DNA from: Tunturiibacter gelidiferens
Lineage (GTDB): Bacteria; Acidobacteriota; Terriglobia; Terriglobales; Acidobacteriaceae
Direction: 5' to 3'
NCBI RefSeq assembly: GCF_013410115.1
Contig: NZ_JACCCV010000001.1
Span: 868,001-932,000 of the forward strand
Length of the DNA: 64,000 nt
Below the pieces are notes generated by a model. It made no database searches. It was not told the origin of the DNA and was given only the letters and a program-made list of their open reading frames with translations. The translations under genes and the position numbers were made by a program. Shown piece by piece: positions 1-8,431 of this stretch. Position 1 is the stretch's first letter. The number at the start of each line of letters is the position of its first letter.

Positions 1-74
1 ATAGAGGCTGCGGCGAGACCCTTGCCGAGCGAAGACACGACTCCGCCAGTTACGAAGATGTACTTTGCAGACAT
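1..74 (-). CDS. pyrG: CTP synthase, N-terminal fragment (runs off window)
   Basis: Only the first 24 codons are in the window, read leftward from an ATG at 74. The peptide begins MSAKYIFVTGGVVSSLGKG, the nearly invariant start of CTP synthases, whose amidoligase domain converts UTP to CTP with ATP and glutamine-derived ammonia in the cytoplasm. The GGVVSSLGKG stretch is the nucleotide-binding loop. A purine-rich AAAGAGG lies about seven bases before the ATG. The identification rests on this one motif, but it is very specific to the family. Confidence 0.93.
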   Translation of the reverse strand, partial: MSAKYIFVTGGVVSSLGKGLAAAS

Positions 75-224
75 GTCCGCGACCTCTTTGTATGTATTTG
101 AAGTTTGTGCAGGATGGGCACGGTTAAGTATCGCAGGGTCCGCGCTTGGAAGCAATGGGTTGACTTTTTGAGGGGAAGTCAGGTTGAGTCATTCGGTAGT
201 TAGCGAGGCGGGGCGCTCTGGTTT

Positions 225-1379
225 TCAGGGGATGGGATTTTTCGGAACTCCGCGCGAAATTTTTTTGATCAGGAACTCCTGAATGAGGGAGGAGGCTGCG
301 CCGGAGGCCGTGTCGATGAGTGCGTTTGAGATTGTGAGCCCTGCCCCGTTGCGGTCGCCGGCGGGGTAGTAGAGGTTGGAGAGGCCGGCTGAGGCGAAGT
401 TTCCCAGGATGAAGGAGTAGTTCGGCTGCCAGTGGCCGTTGTCGCCTTTGCAGATGAAGGCGGTGGACATGGCGTAGAGCGCGCGGGAGCGAATGGTTCC
501 GGTGCCTTTGTAGAAGTAGCGCGGGTCCTGGTGGAAGACCGACGGAAGGATTGCGTTGCCGATCATGTTGCCGATGAAGCCGTCGCCGTAGGAGGCCCCG
601 AAGCGTTTGAAGTAGCCTGCTGCGCCCTGGCCGTAGCCGCTGAAGGTGTTCTGAGACTGCTCAACGCCAGCGATGATTGCAGGGATTGCGATGGATACGG
701 GATCGTAGGCGGTCCTCAAGGCCAGGCGGAACTTCTGGCCAGAGCTGAGAGGGACAGCATCCCAGTTGTAGGAGACGTAGAAGTTGGGGAAGACGCCGAG
801 GACGCGCTGTTTTTCTTCGAGCGATACCTGCTCCTCGGCGATGTCGTGTCGTGTGAAGTTGACGTCGACGTTTGTCGTGGCGGAGGAGAGTTGCAGCATG
901 ATCGTCGGCAGTTCGTAGAGCTGGCCTTTTTGGAGGACAAGGGCGGAGGAGACCCAATTCGCAAAGCCGGTTGAGACGACCGCTATCTTGAAGGTGCCGG
1001 GGTTGACGTCGGTGAAGTTGAAGGAGCCGGTTGAGTCTGTCGCGATCGCGCGCTGGGGTCTCGAGTCGATGAACTGGATCGAGACGAGAGCGCCTTCAAC
1101 CTGGGCTCCGCTGGGGTCTACTACGGTTCCTGTGATGCTGCCGGCGGATTGCTGGTCGGATAGGATGAAGTTTGCAGATTGCTGTTCGGGTGCGTCTGGT
1201 AGTTCGTCGTGAGCGGGGCTGAGTGTGGCGACCTGGCGGGTTGTGCCTGGTGGGGTCGAGTTGATCGGATACGAGAATGGCGCGAGGTCGGATTGGAGGG
1301 GAAGCGTCTGCGCACGGGCATACGTACTGAACATCGCGCACAGCAGGGTGGTCAGGAGAAAGGGGCCCGTATTACGCAT
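225..1379 (-). CDS. Secreted protein with carboxypeptidase-regulatory-like domain
   Basis: A 384-residue protein from the ATG at 1379, chosen because it begins with a good signal peptide (MRNTGPFLLTTLLCAMF, then ARAQ); the frame stays open to 1520 but that extension has no export signal. After a proline-rich linker, about residues 78-158 form a carboxypeptidase-regulatory-like (transthyretin-fold) domain (GTVVDPSGAQVEGALV, then FNFTDVNPGTFKI). The remaining ~220 residues contain Gly/Tyr/Phe-rich stretches suggestive of an outer-membrane or surface protein. Such proteins are expanded in Acidobacteriota. The regulatory-like domain usually acts in folding or carbohydrate contact rather than catalysis. 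The exact function is unknown. Confidence 0.8.
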   Translation of the reverse strand: MRNTGPFLLTTLLCAMFSTYARAQTLPLQSDLAPFSYPINSTPPGTTRQVATLSPAHDELPDAPEQQSANFILSDQQSAGSITGTVVDPSGAQVEGALVSIQFIDSRPQRAIATDSTGSFNFTDVNPGTFKIAVVSTGFANWVSSALVLQKGQLYELPTIMLQLSSATTNVDVNFTRHDIAEEQVSLEEKQRVLGVFPNFYVSYNWDAVPLSSGQKFRLALRTAYDPVSIAIPAIIAGVEQSQNTFSGYGQGAAGYFKRFGASYGDGFIGNMIGNAILPSVFHQDPRYFYKGTGTIRSRALYAMSTAFICKGDNGHWQPNYSFILGNFASAGLSNLYYPAGDRNGAGLTISNALIDTASGAASSLIQEFLIKKISRGVPKNPIP

Positions 1380-1579
1380 AACGTGCATATCAGTTACGTT
1401 TCCAATTGTAGAGACCCACGCGGAATGTTTCATGGAAAGCATAGGGTGAGGAGCCGATTTCGCCGACCTGATTGATCTTGGTCGTTTGATGATCGATCCC
1501 ACAATCACCCATCGGTCCAATCACTCGGATCGTCTCGGGCAGAATTCGTTGCAGCATTCGATTCAATATCACTCTTAGA

Positions 1580-1606
1580 GTTTGCAACAGTCGCACGGTT
1601 GCAAAC
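1580..1606. promoter_or_regulatory. Perfect inverted repeat, possible operator
   Basis: GTTTGCAAC and GTTGCAAAC are perfect 9-bp arms separated by nine bases. The site lies about 200 bp upstream of the secreted-protein start at 1379 and about 20 bp beyond the stop of the SDR gene. No T-run follows on either strand, so a terminator is unlikely. Dyads with TTGCAA cores are common as TetR- or LacI-type operators, but no such regulator is in view. Confidence 0.35.
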
Positions 1607-1628
1607 CGGTTGATTTCGAATGACTTGC

Positions 1629-2300
1629 TCAGAGGGTGGTTCCGAGGGTGTTAATGTCTTTGGATTCAAGGACGGATCGAGGGAAGCCTTGTTTGGCCAC
1701 CAGAAGCATGGCGCGGCCGACCTGCTCCGTGGTGCCGATCTGTTTGGGAAATATGCTTTTCATGATGGGGAGGATCGGTTTCAGGACGGAGTAAAAGACG
1801 CGGTACAACTTCGTCTTGGAGACGATGCCATGAAGTGGTTGAACGAATCCGATGCGGAACATGAATGCGGCTTTGAAGGGGAGCTTGAGGAGGTCGTTTT
1901 CGGTTCTGCCTTTGACGCGGGCCCACATGCTCGAACCGCGTTCGGTGCCGTCGGTTCCCGATCCTGAGACGTAGATGAAGGTCATGGAGGGGTTGAGCTT
2001 TGCAAGAGTTGTTGCAGCGGCGAGGGTGAGGTCGTGCGTGACGCGGGTGTATTGGGCTTCGGACATGCCCGAGGATGTGACGCCCAGGCAGAAGAAACAG
2101 GCGTCGAAGCCGGTGAGGCCGGCTTCGATGGTGGAGTATTCGAAGAGATTGCTGTGAACGAGTTCCCGGAGCTTAGGGTCATGCTGGCCGGTGGGCGTGC
2201 GTCCGATGGTGAGGACCTGCTTTACGTCGGGGTCGAGGAGACACTCGCGGAGAGCGCCCTGACCGACCATGCCCGTTGCGCCGAAGATAATTACGTTCAT
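1629..2300 (-). CDS. Atypical short-chain dehydrogenase/epimerase-like NAD(P)-binding protein
   Basis: A 223-residue Rossmann-fold protein. The dinucleotide-binding motif FGATGMVGQGALRE lies at residues 6-19, with GRTP after the second beta strand as a probable NADP-preferring loop. FCLGVTS and IYVSGSGTD follow. The classical YxxxK pair is not obvious, which fits the atypical, NmrA-like or extended-epimerase SDR group. It is about the usual length for small oxidoreductases annotated as NAD(P)H-binding or epimerase. Substrate is unknown. It stands alone, with no operon partner within 200 bp. Confidence 0.8.
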   Translation of the reverse strand: MNVIIFGATGMVGQGALRECLLDPDVKQVLTIGRTPTGQHDPKLRELVHSNLFEYSTIEAGLTGFDACFFCLGVTSSGMSEAQYTRVTHDLTLAAATTLAKLNPSMTFIYVSGSGTDGTERGSSMWARVKGRTENDLLKLPFKAAFMFRIGFVQPLHGIVSKTKLYRVFYSVLKPILPIMKSIFPKQIGTTEQVGRAMLLVAKQGFPRSVLESKDINTLGTTL

Positions 2301-2822
2301 CCGTTTGCCTCAGTTCGAACATTGCATAGTTTTGGATCCGGCGCGATCGATCGACGGTATGTTGTGAAGAGTGTCGATGGTTCCATGCTACAGGCATGAT
2401 TGGAGGGACGCGGATTCGCTACTTAGGTGACTGCAGGACAGGGGAAGGGGGATTGAGGATGTTCGGCTTTGTGGCGCCAAGCCATCAGGAGATTGGTTTT
2501 GGCTGACAGGGCTGGGCTGATTTGAGCGGTCGCCCGATTTCCAGCCGTGGCCCATCGAGAAACAAGAGACTCCGAGGAGGAAGAGCGGCCTAGGTGACCG
2601 TTGGTCTTTATGGGGCCCGCACGTTGGTGCGGAAGGCTATTTATGTGGTACGAGCGCAAGGATGGGACGCTGACCGAATTGGAACCACATATGCTTCAGC
2701 ATGACTAATTTCAAGCTCTAATTGCGAGAAGAGCTGTTTTTCGCTGTCGGTCCATCTGACGGTTAACGTATAACTGAGAGAGATGGCCGGTCGCGTCCTG
2801 CGGAATTTAAATGGAGTTTTTG
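2301..2822. other. Intergenic region with a duplicated gene tail
   Basis: I see no intact gene from 2301 to about 2632. From about 2633 the sequence becomes a diverged copy of the 3' end and downstream flank of the membrane-protein gene at 4879-5373. That tail is described as a separate pseudogene entry. Short open frames here lack recognisable domains. Confidence 0.6.
2633..2706 (+). pseudogene. 3' remnant of the 4879-5373 membrane-protein gene
   Basis: Reading from 2643 the DNA encodes MWYERKDGTLTELEPHMLQH followed by Asp and a stop. The intact gene at 4879-5373 ends MWYERKDGTLTEPAPHILQY plus Asp at 5308-5373. The similarity continues past the stop codons for about 80 bp, to AACGTATAACTgAGAGAG in both copies. 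Upstream of about 2633 the match ends, so roughly the first 140 codons are missing. This is a dead fragment left by a segmental duplication. Confidence 0.85.
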
Positions 2823-3578
2823 ATGGGCGTTTCTATATTTAGTCGTGCTGCAAATAAGGCTCGAATAGTGCTTCAAGGTCGCGTTTCCTGTTTCAAATTG
2901 GCCGTTTTGCTCGTTAAAGGAAAGAAAGGTCTAGAGATCGGAGGCCCGAGTGCAGTATTTCGTGACAAGTACAGTCCGCTGCCAATTTATGGGGAGTTGG
3001 ATTCTCTGGATAATTGCGACATTGCGCGCTCAACAACTTGGGGGACTCATTCCGATAGCTACATATTTGCCCCGCACAAACATGCAGGCAAGAACATATT
3101 CTGCGATGGCTCGGATCTGTCCGTTGTGTCTAATGAGAGTTATGATTTTGTCTTGTCCTCTCACAATCTTGAGCATTTCGCAAATCCGGTTAAGGCCTTG
3201 AAAGAGTGGCAACGGGTCACTCGACCGGGTGGCTCACTGATTTTAGTTCTTCCAAATTACACCTTGACCTTTGACCATCGGCGACAGCCAACACCGGTAA
3301 GTCACATGATTGAAGATTTCGATCGCAACACTCAAGAGGACGACCTCACCCACTTACCCGAGATTTTACGGGCACACGATCTAGGTATGGACTTGCCCGC
3401 TGGTACGCCAGAGGAATTTCGGGCGCGTTCGCTGAACAACTTTAGCAACCGCTGTCTCCATCATCACGTGTTCGACGAAGCCAACAGTCGAGAACTGCTC
3501 ACCCAGGTAGGAATGGAAGTGCTTGCAGTTGATCTCGCACTTCCCCACCACATCTTCTTGTTGGCACGGCGACCGTGA
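2823..3578 (+). CDS. Class I SAM-dependent methyltransferase
   Basis: A 251-residue methyltransferase-like protein. Motif I, LEIGGPS, lies near residue 36. An acidic strand end (CDGSDLS) follows, then the post-motif HNLEHFANP (Methyltransf_11 style) and TRPGGSLILVLPNY. The C-terminal part (LNNFSNRCLHHHVF onward) packs after the Rossmann core. The ATG at 2823 is preferred over 2811 because GGAG sits six bases before it. Similar proteins in polysaccharide loci methylate sugars or are fused to glycosyltransferases, so a role in decorating the nearby exopolysaccharide is possible but inferred. A broken second copy of its 3' half lies at 5461-5780. Confidence 0.8.
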   Translation: MGVSIFSRAANKARIVLQGRVSCFKLAVLLVKGKKGLEIGGPSAVFRDKYSPLPIYGELDSLDNCDIARSTTWGTHSDSYIFAPHKHAGKNIFCDGSDLSVVSNESYDFVLSSHNLEHFANPVKALKEWQRVTRPGGSLILVLPNYTLTFDHRRQPTPVSHMIEDFDRNTQEDDLTHLPEILRAHDLGMDLPAGTPEEFRARSLNNFSNRCLHHHVFDEANSRELLTQVGMEVLAVDLALPHHIFLLARRP

Positions 3579-3859
3579 CTTCAGAGTCACGGCATAGATC
3601 ATTTTTGATTCTGTGCACGTGACCGGTCGCCTATTTGCGATTGCTTGACCCTAGAATTGGTTGCATAAATGGGTACGACCTCAAGAGAAGAAAATAATGC
3701 TCTCGATGCGTTCCATGTGAATGTCACTTCTGGTTTTTGGGGCCCGAAAATGGGTGCGGGGAAGGGAACGCCATCCTTAGAGATGAGATTCCGTAGTCCA
3801 AGTATTCTCCTTGGAGGTGGTAGCTGAAATCATATATTAGGGAACGGACAACAACTACG

Positions 3860-4309
3860 ATGTGGATTGATATCCAGGCATGGGCGCTGCGAAGGATGGA
3901 CTCGCTGCCTGCGCGGCGGACGGGCCAAAGAGGTATTCCGGTGCATCTCGTCACCGGGGAGCAGGGAGAGAGGGAGGCCCTGTTTCATCTGCGGAAGTTG
4001 GGATATACGGTCGTAGCTCAGAGGTGGAAGAGCGCGAAGTTATGGGGGGACATCGACCTGGTGGGGTGGGACGGGCCGACGTTGTGCTTTGCCGAGGTGA
4101 AGACGCGAGGTGCAAGGGATGGGATGACGGCTGAGTCGGCCGTGGACCGGGACAAGCGAGATATGCTGCGGAGGATGGCGCGCGCTTACCTGAAGGGATT
4201 TCCAGAGAAGTTGAGGGGTGATGTTCCGGTGAGGTTCGATGTGGTGTCGGTATACTTGCTGCCAACTGGAACTGAGTTCAAACTGTATCGGGGAGCGTTT
4301 GGATGGTGA
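3860..4309 (+). CDS. YraN-family (UPF0102) endonuclease-like protein
   Basis: A 149-residue protein with the UPF0102 core: GEREALFHLRKLGY, then WGDIDLVGWD, then FAEVKTR, matching the E-x(n)-D-x(n)-ExK signature of the restriction-endonuclease-like fold. The family is widespread and poorly characterised, and is suspected to act on DNA or Holliday-type structures. The N-terminal ~35 residues extend beyond the conserved core. The stop overlaps the next gene's start (ATGGTGATG region), suggesting translational coupling with the DinB-family gene. Confidence 0.88.
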   Translation: MWIDIQAWALRRMDSLPARRTGQRGIPVHLVTGEQGEREALFHLRKLGYTVVAQRWKSAKLWGDIDLVGWDGPTLCFAEVKTRGARDGMTAESAVDRDKRDMLRRMARAYLKGFPEKLRGDVPVRFDVVSVYLLPTGTEFKLYRGAFGW

Positions 4310-4809
4310 TGTATGCACAGCAGTCAGATGTTGCGGTGCTGGATTCAGTCGAGTTGAGCGAGCGGCTCTCGGCGGTGCTGCGCGAGTCGATGTCGTGGCT
4401 GGTGACGGTCTCTGAGGCTGAGGCGAGCGTACCGGAGCGGCCGGGCAAGTGGAGCGCGAAGCAGGTGATCGGGCATCTTATCGATTCAGCGGTGAACAAC
4501 CTGGGTAGAGTCATCCGGTTACAGATTGGGCCGGGGCAGAGTATGCCAGGTTATGAGCAGGTGGCGTGGGTGAATCTGCAGCACTATTCCGAACGCGAAT
4601 GGGCGCAGGTACTGGCGCTCTGGGTTGCGTTGAATGAGCATATGGCGTGGACGGTTGGTCATATCGAAAAGGCTCATCTCGGAGATGTTGGATCGGTTGC
4701 AGAGGAGTCTTTGACCCTCGGGTTTCTGATCGAGGACTACATCGCACATATGCTGCATCACTTGCGACTCATGCGGGTATGGATGGGAATCGGCGATAAG
4801 GTGGAGTAG
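4303..4809 (+). CDS. DinB-family four-helix-bundle protein
   Basis: A 168-residue helical protein of the DinB/DUF1572 superfamily: RPGKWSAKQVIGHLIDSAVNN carries the first conserved His, and IEDYIAHMLHHLRLM the paired His residues of the predicted metal site. Some members are thiol-dependent transferases, others are of unknown function. Starts at 4303 (ATG) or 4309 (ATG) are both possible; 4309 would give a TGATG overlap with the yraN stop. The arrangement suggests a two-gene operon. Confidence 0.85.
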   Translation: MVMYAQQSDVAVLDSVELSERLSAVLRESMSWLVTVSEAEASVPERPGKWSAKQVIGHLIDSAVNNLGRVIRLQIGPGQSMPGYEQVAWVNLQHYSEREWAQVLALWVALNEHMAWTVGHIEKAHLGDVGSVAEESLTLGFLIEDYIAHMLHHLRLMRVWMGIGDKVE

Positions 4810-4878
4810 TCGTCCAAAAACGGATGGAGCCGGTGTCTAATACACTTGATCTGTTTTGATCTAGAAGGATGAGGGACT

Positions 4879-5373
4879 ATGACGCTGCTGAATGCACCGG
4901 ATTTCGATAGCCGTCGCGAGACACGAAACCGTAATCTGTTGATTGCTTTTGGGGTTCTTATTCTGCTGTTGGTCGTGTCGGGGGTGGGTGGTTTTCTGTT
5001 AGGACATGGGTGGTTCTTTTCTAACCTTCCGGCCGAGCATAAGGTGAGCAACTTTTTCAGCGCACTCGAGACGCAGGACTTTGGCAAGGCGTTTGCGATT
5101 TATACAAACGACCCGGACTGGCAACAACATCCCGAACGTCACGCGGACTATCCGCTGAAGAGATTTACCGAAGACTGGACAAGCGCGAGCCCCGTAGGTG
5201 AACCCATTCGTTCCCACCATGTTGATATCTCGAAGACAGATGGGACGGGGCCGTTTGGAAGCGGGATTATTGTCGCAGTGAGGGTGAATGGCGACCACAA
5301 GCTTTTCATGTGGTACGAGCGCAAGGATGGAACGCTAACCGAGCCGGCACCGCATATTCTTCAATATGACTAG
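4879..5373 (+). CDS. Membrane-anchored protein of unknown function
   Basis: A 164-residue protein with a charged N-terminus, one transmembrane segment at about residues 24-46 (LLIAFGVLILLLVVSGVGGF), and an extracytoplasmic domain containing FFSALETQDFGKAFAIYTND. That pattern resembles the DUF4878/SnoaL-like cystatin-type domains that follow an anchor, but I cannot assign a family. A ribosome-binding site (AGAAGGATGAGG) precedes the ATG. Its 3' end is duplicated at 2633-2706, and the DNA following it is a duplicate of the methyltransferase region, so it belongs to a duplicated gene pair. Confidence 0.7.
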   Translation: MTLLNAPDFDSRRETRNRNLLIAFGVLILLLVVSGVGGFLLGHGWFFSNLPAEHKVSNFFSALETQDFGKAFAIYTNDPDWQQHPERHADYPLKRFTEDWTSASPVGEPIRSHHVDISKTDGTGPFGSGIIVAVRVNGDHKLFMWYERKDGTLTEPAPHILQYD

Positions 5374-5820
5374 GTTCAACTCTAATTGGGAGGAGGCTGT
5401 TTTCTTAGTCGGTTCATTTGTCATTTGACGGCTAACGTATAACTAAGAGAGGGTTCTTCCGAGAGCCAACACCGGTCGACCACATGATTGACAATTTTAG
5501 GTCTCCACGCCAAAGAGGAACGACCTCTCCACTTACCCGAGGTTTTACGGCACACCACTTAAAGTATGGACTTGTTGGCGAGTACTCCAGAGGAATTTCG
5601 GCGGGTTCGCTGAACAACTTTAGCAATCGCTATCTCTATCGTCACGTGTTCGCCGAAGCCAACAGTCGAGAATTGCTCATCCAGGTAGGGATGGAGGTGC
5701 TTGCGGTTGATATTGCACTTCGCCGCATCTTCTTGCTGGCACGACGATCGCGACTTCACCGCTGCGGCATGTGTCATTTTCGATCCTGTGCGCCGACCGG
5801 TCGCCTGTTTGTGATTGCTT
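5308..5820 (+). repeat. Copy B of a segmental duplication (copy A at 2643-3646)
   Basis: This block matches 2643-3646 in order: gene tail, stop codon, about 80 bp of flank ending in AACGTATAACTaAGAGAG, then the 3' half of the methyltransferase and its downstream flank up to GATTGCTT. Relative to copy A, most of the 5' part of the methyltransferase (about 2790-3280) is missing here. Both ends of the homology are visible by eye, and the copies carry many substitutions, so the event is not recent. Confidence 0.85.
5461..5780 (+). pseudogene. Truncated methyltransferase pseudogene
   Basis: A second copy of the 3' half of the methyltransferase at 2823-3578. Shared peptide blocks are LNNFSNR, HVFxEANSRELL and QVGMEVLAVD. 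The SAM-binding motif I and the HNLEHF post-motif are absent, and the region around 5495-5575 has indels that shift the frame. It cannot make a working enzyme. An open frame from 5484 crosses it but overlaps the following Wzz-like gene's upstream region, so I do not call it as a gene. Confidence 0.85.
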
Positions 5821-5898
5821 CAAAGCAGGCGCTGGGGCAAGTCATCTAGTTTAAGAGCGTTTTTCCAAGTTCGTCGATGGGTTAGGATAGATCGGTAC

Positions 5899-7128
5899 AT
5901 GGATACTGTTGCGCAAGCGAACGATCAGATTCATCAAACGCCGCTCTCTAACGACGAGGAGGTCTTTGATCTTCTCGATATTCTGCTGGTGCTGACGCGC
6001 AACCGTCGAATGATTGGTCTCGCGACGCTCGTCTCGCTCATAGCAGGGATTGTACTCTCGCTTCTGTTAAAGCCTAGTTTTACCGCCACGGCAATCATAC
6101 TCCCCCCACAGCAGTCTTCTTCTTCTTCAGCATTGCTAGGACAATTGGGTTCGCTCGCTTCGCTCGGAGGAGGGTCCGCCGCCTCACTCGGACTCAAGAC
6201 TCCTGGCGATATGTATGTGGGCATCCTTCAAAGTCGTACGATCGCAGATGATGTTATTGCCAAGTTTAACCTCCGAGATATTTACAAAGAGAAAAAAGCT
6301 GAAGACACGCGTAAGGCGCTAAAGTCACACACGGAGATTGAAGTCGGCAAAGACGGTCTTATCAGGATTTCTGTGACTGACCACGACCCCAATCGGGCGA
6401 GTGACATCACCAATGGCTATGTAAGTGAACTATACAAAATGAACTCTCATCTTGCCATCACCGAAGCTGCGCAGCGCCGGGTGTTCTTTGATGAGCAGTT
6501 AGATAGCGAGAAGAAGGCCCTTGCGGCTGCCGAAGAGGATTTGCGTGTAACAGAGCAAAAGACCGGTTTGATTCAACTGAGTGGGCAAGCTCAAATGATT
6601 ATTCAGACAATTGCTCAACTTCGGGCGGAAATTGCGAGCCGCGAGGTGCAATTGCAGTCGATAAGAACGTTTGCCACGGATCAAAACCCTCAAGTAGCGG
6701 TCCTAACCGGCGAGATATCAACTATGCGCCAGCAATTCGCCAAGTTGGAGAATGACCAACAGCGACAGGTGCAACCCGGAAATACGCCCGCGGGGCGAAT
6801 TCCTGAAGATAGCCTAGAGTACGCACGTAAACTTCGAGAAGTGAAATATCACGAAACCCTTTTCGACCTACTTTCGCGCCAATATGAGGCGGCTCGTATC
6901 GACGAAGCAAAGTCTGCACCCGTTATTCAAGTTGTCGATTACGCGGTACCTCCCGACAAGCGGTCCGGTCCAAAACGAGCGTTAATTCTCGCAGTTTTTA
7001 TCGCAGTCGGTTTCGGTCTCGCTTCCGCGAAAGTTTTCGTCGAGGATGCTATCCGTCGGGTGCAGCAAATACCGACGCAAGCAGCCAAAATGCAGGATCT
7101 CTTCTCACAATTTCGCAGGAAATATTGA
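5899..7128 (+). CDS. Wzz-type polysaccharide chain-length determinant
   Basis: A 409-residue inner-membrane protein. A cytoplasmic N-terminus (EEVFDLLDILLVLTRNRR) leads into a first membrane segment at about residues 43-62. A Ser-rich stretch and a periplasmic domain with long coiled-coil regions (about 190-310) follow, then the Pro-rich YAVPPDKRSGPKRALIL and a second membrane segment near residues 365-385. This is the Wzz/GNVR arrangement that sets polymer length with Wzy. No Walker motifs or tyrosine-rich tail are present, so the partner BY-kinase seen in many capsule systems is not fused here. The ATG at 5899 was chosen over the earlier in-frame 5815, which lies in the pseudogene. Confidence 0.9.
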   Translation: MDTVAQANDQIHQTPLSNDEEVFDLLDILLVLTRNRRMIGLATLVSLIAGIVLSLLLKPSFTATAIILPPQQSSSSSALLGQLGSLASLGGGSAASLGLKTPGDMYVGILQSRTIADDVIAKFNLRDIYKEKKAEDTRKALKSHTEIEVGKDGLIRISVTDHDPNRASDITNGYVSELYKMNSHLAITEAAQRRVFFDEQLDSEKKALAAAEEDLRVTEQKTGLIQLSGQAQMIIQTIAQLRAEIASREVQLQSIRTFATDQNPQVAVLTGEISTMRQQFAKLENDQQRQVQPGNTPAGRIPEDSLEYARKLREVKYHETLFDLLSRQYEAARIDEAKSAPVIQVVDYAVPPDKRSGPKRALILAVFIAVGFGLASAKVFVEDAIRRVQQIPTQAAKMQDLFSQFRRKY

Positions 7129-7218
7129 GGTTATCTTTTTCGGTTTGTAACACCGATCAGATCGAATTGCAGAAATGGAAGTAATTTTTGAACGCAGAGC
7201 CCGATGCTTGCAGTGGAG

Positions 7219-8385
7219 TCAAATTTCGCAGGTGCTAGGGGTTCGATGAGAAAGAGTTTTGTTGGGACGACGGCCGAGAAGGTGGCAATAGAGCTCTGAA
7301 AGCTGTATGCCAACCTCGCTCCAATCTTTTCCCAACTTAACACTGTGTGCGCGCTCTGTTCTTCCCATAGCAGCGAGAATCCCGCGTTCAATATCTTGCG
7401 AGTCACCCGGATCAACGTATTGCGCGTTTTCTCCAAGAAGTTCGTGAGTGCCTCCGCATTGAGAGGACACAATAGCGCATCCTTCACCGTAAGCCTCGAG
7501 ATCCACAAGTGAAGACACCTCGAACCAACTCGCAGACACATGAACTCTAGAGCGCCGCATATACCTTAGTGTTTCGGTGTGAGAGAGTCCTGCTAGATAT
7601 TTAGAACTAGATCTCGCGATTCGAGATTTAAATTCGCGGCAGTATTGTCTGTGATTTAGATTTTCTTTTCCAATAAAAACACCTGACAGTCCTAATTGTT
7701 CTAAGGCTTCTAGGATTTTGATTTGATTCTTGCGTGCTTCGATTCTTCCAACGACGCAAACTTCTAAGTCACGATGTCCTTCGTTCTTGGCTGCCGTGCC
7801 AGGAGGACTCGATTCACATCCATTGCGGATACAAACGAAATGATTGCTTTCCAATTCGCCAAAATCCTTGGCGATATCGATTCGCTCTTTCTTGGACAAA
7901 ATTTGAATAAGGTTTGCGTTAGATAAAAGAGCGCGTTGAATTTCATAAACTCCACGGCGCATCACGGTCCACGTAGGCTTAATAAGCTGAGGACTTTCGG
8001 CGCAGCGAATCATGCTTCGCAGCAATTCCAGTTGTGGGAAGCGGAGATTACCTGATACTAAACCGACAACTCCGCCTCTTCCTTCTCTCTCATATCGATT
8101 CACTTCCTGATAAGAGTGGTGAATGGTGGACAAAACGATCGGTTTACCAGCTCTTTTCGCGGAGAGGTAGTATGCGAATGCATCGACCGGGCGGTCGATA
8201 TTTGTTAAGTGCACAATATCGTATTCGGTAAAGTCTTCCTTGAAATCGACTATGACCTTACCTGCAAATGGGACTGCAGTGGATCTCTCGATTCGCTGCC
8301 CCGCATCGATGTAGGCCTGAATCTGATAGAGATCTCCTCCAGGTTGTTTGAAGGCATCAATTCGCATTGGGTAGGCGATTTTCAT
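7219..8385 (-). CDS. Glycosyltransferase, GT4/GT1-like (GT-B fold)
   Basis: A 388-residue predicted GT-B enzyme. The N-terminal half contains YDIVHLTNIDRP and LSTIHHSY; the C-terminal half contains VVGRIEARKNQIKILEAL, a typical donor-binding strand-turn, then VSASWFEVSSLVDLEAYGEGCAIVSSQCGGTHELLGENA. The last stretch corresponds to the E-x7-E region of family GT4. The start is the ATG at 8385; a TTG at 8427 is in frame but only adds residues ahead of MKIAYP. It lies 46 bp downstream of the Wzy-like gene on the same strand. The DNA is visibly more AT-rich than most of the window. Donor and acceptor sugars are unknown. Confidence 0.87.
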   Translation of the reverse strand: MKIAYPMRIDAFKQPGGDLYQIQAYIDAGQRIERSTAVPFAGKVIVDFKEDFTEYDIVHLTNIDRPVDAFAYYLSAKRAGKPIVLSTIHHSYQEVNRYEREGRGGVVGLVSGNLRFPQLELLRSMIRCAESPQLIKPTWTVMRRGVYEIQRALLSNANLIQILSKKERIDIAKDFGELESNHFVCIRNGCESSPPGTAAKNEGHRDLEVCVVGRIEARKNQIKILEALEQLGLSGVFIGKENLNHRQYCREFKSRIARSSSKYLAGLSHTETLRYMRRSRVHVSASWFEVSSLVDLEAYGEGCAIVSSQCGGTHELLGENAQYVDPGDSQDIERGILAAMGRTERAHSVKLGKDWSEVGIQLSELYCHLLGRRPNKTLSHRTPSTCEI

Positions 8386-8431
8386 AACGCTTAGGGGATA
8401 CAAAGCTGTTCCTCGTTTAGGGTCCAATCAA

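Noticed and set aside
432-974. 180-codon frame opposite the 225-1379 gene
   Set aside because: Antisense shadow; the opposite strand has a signal peptide and known domain.
7131-7541. 136-codon frame on the minus strand
   Set aside because: Shadow in another frame of the 7219-8385 glycosyltransferase.
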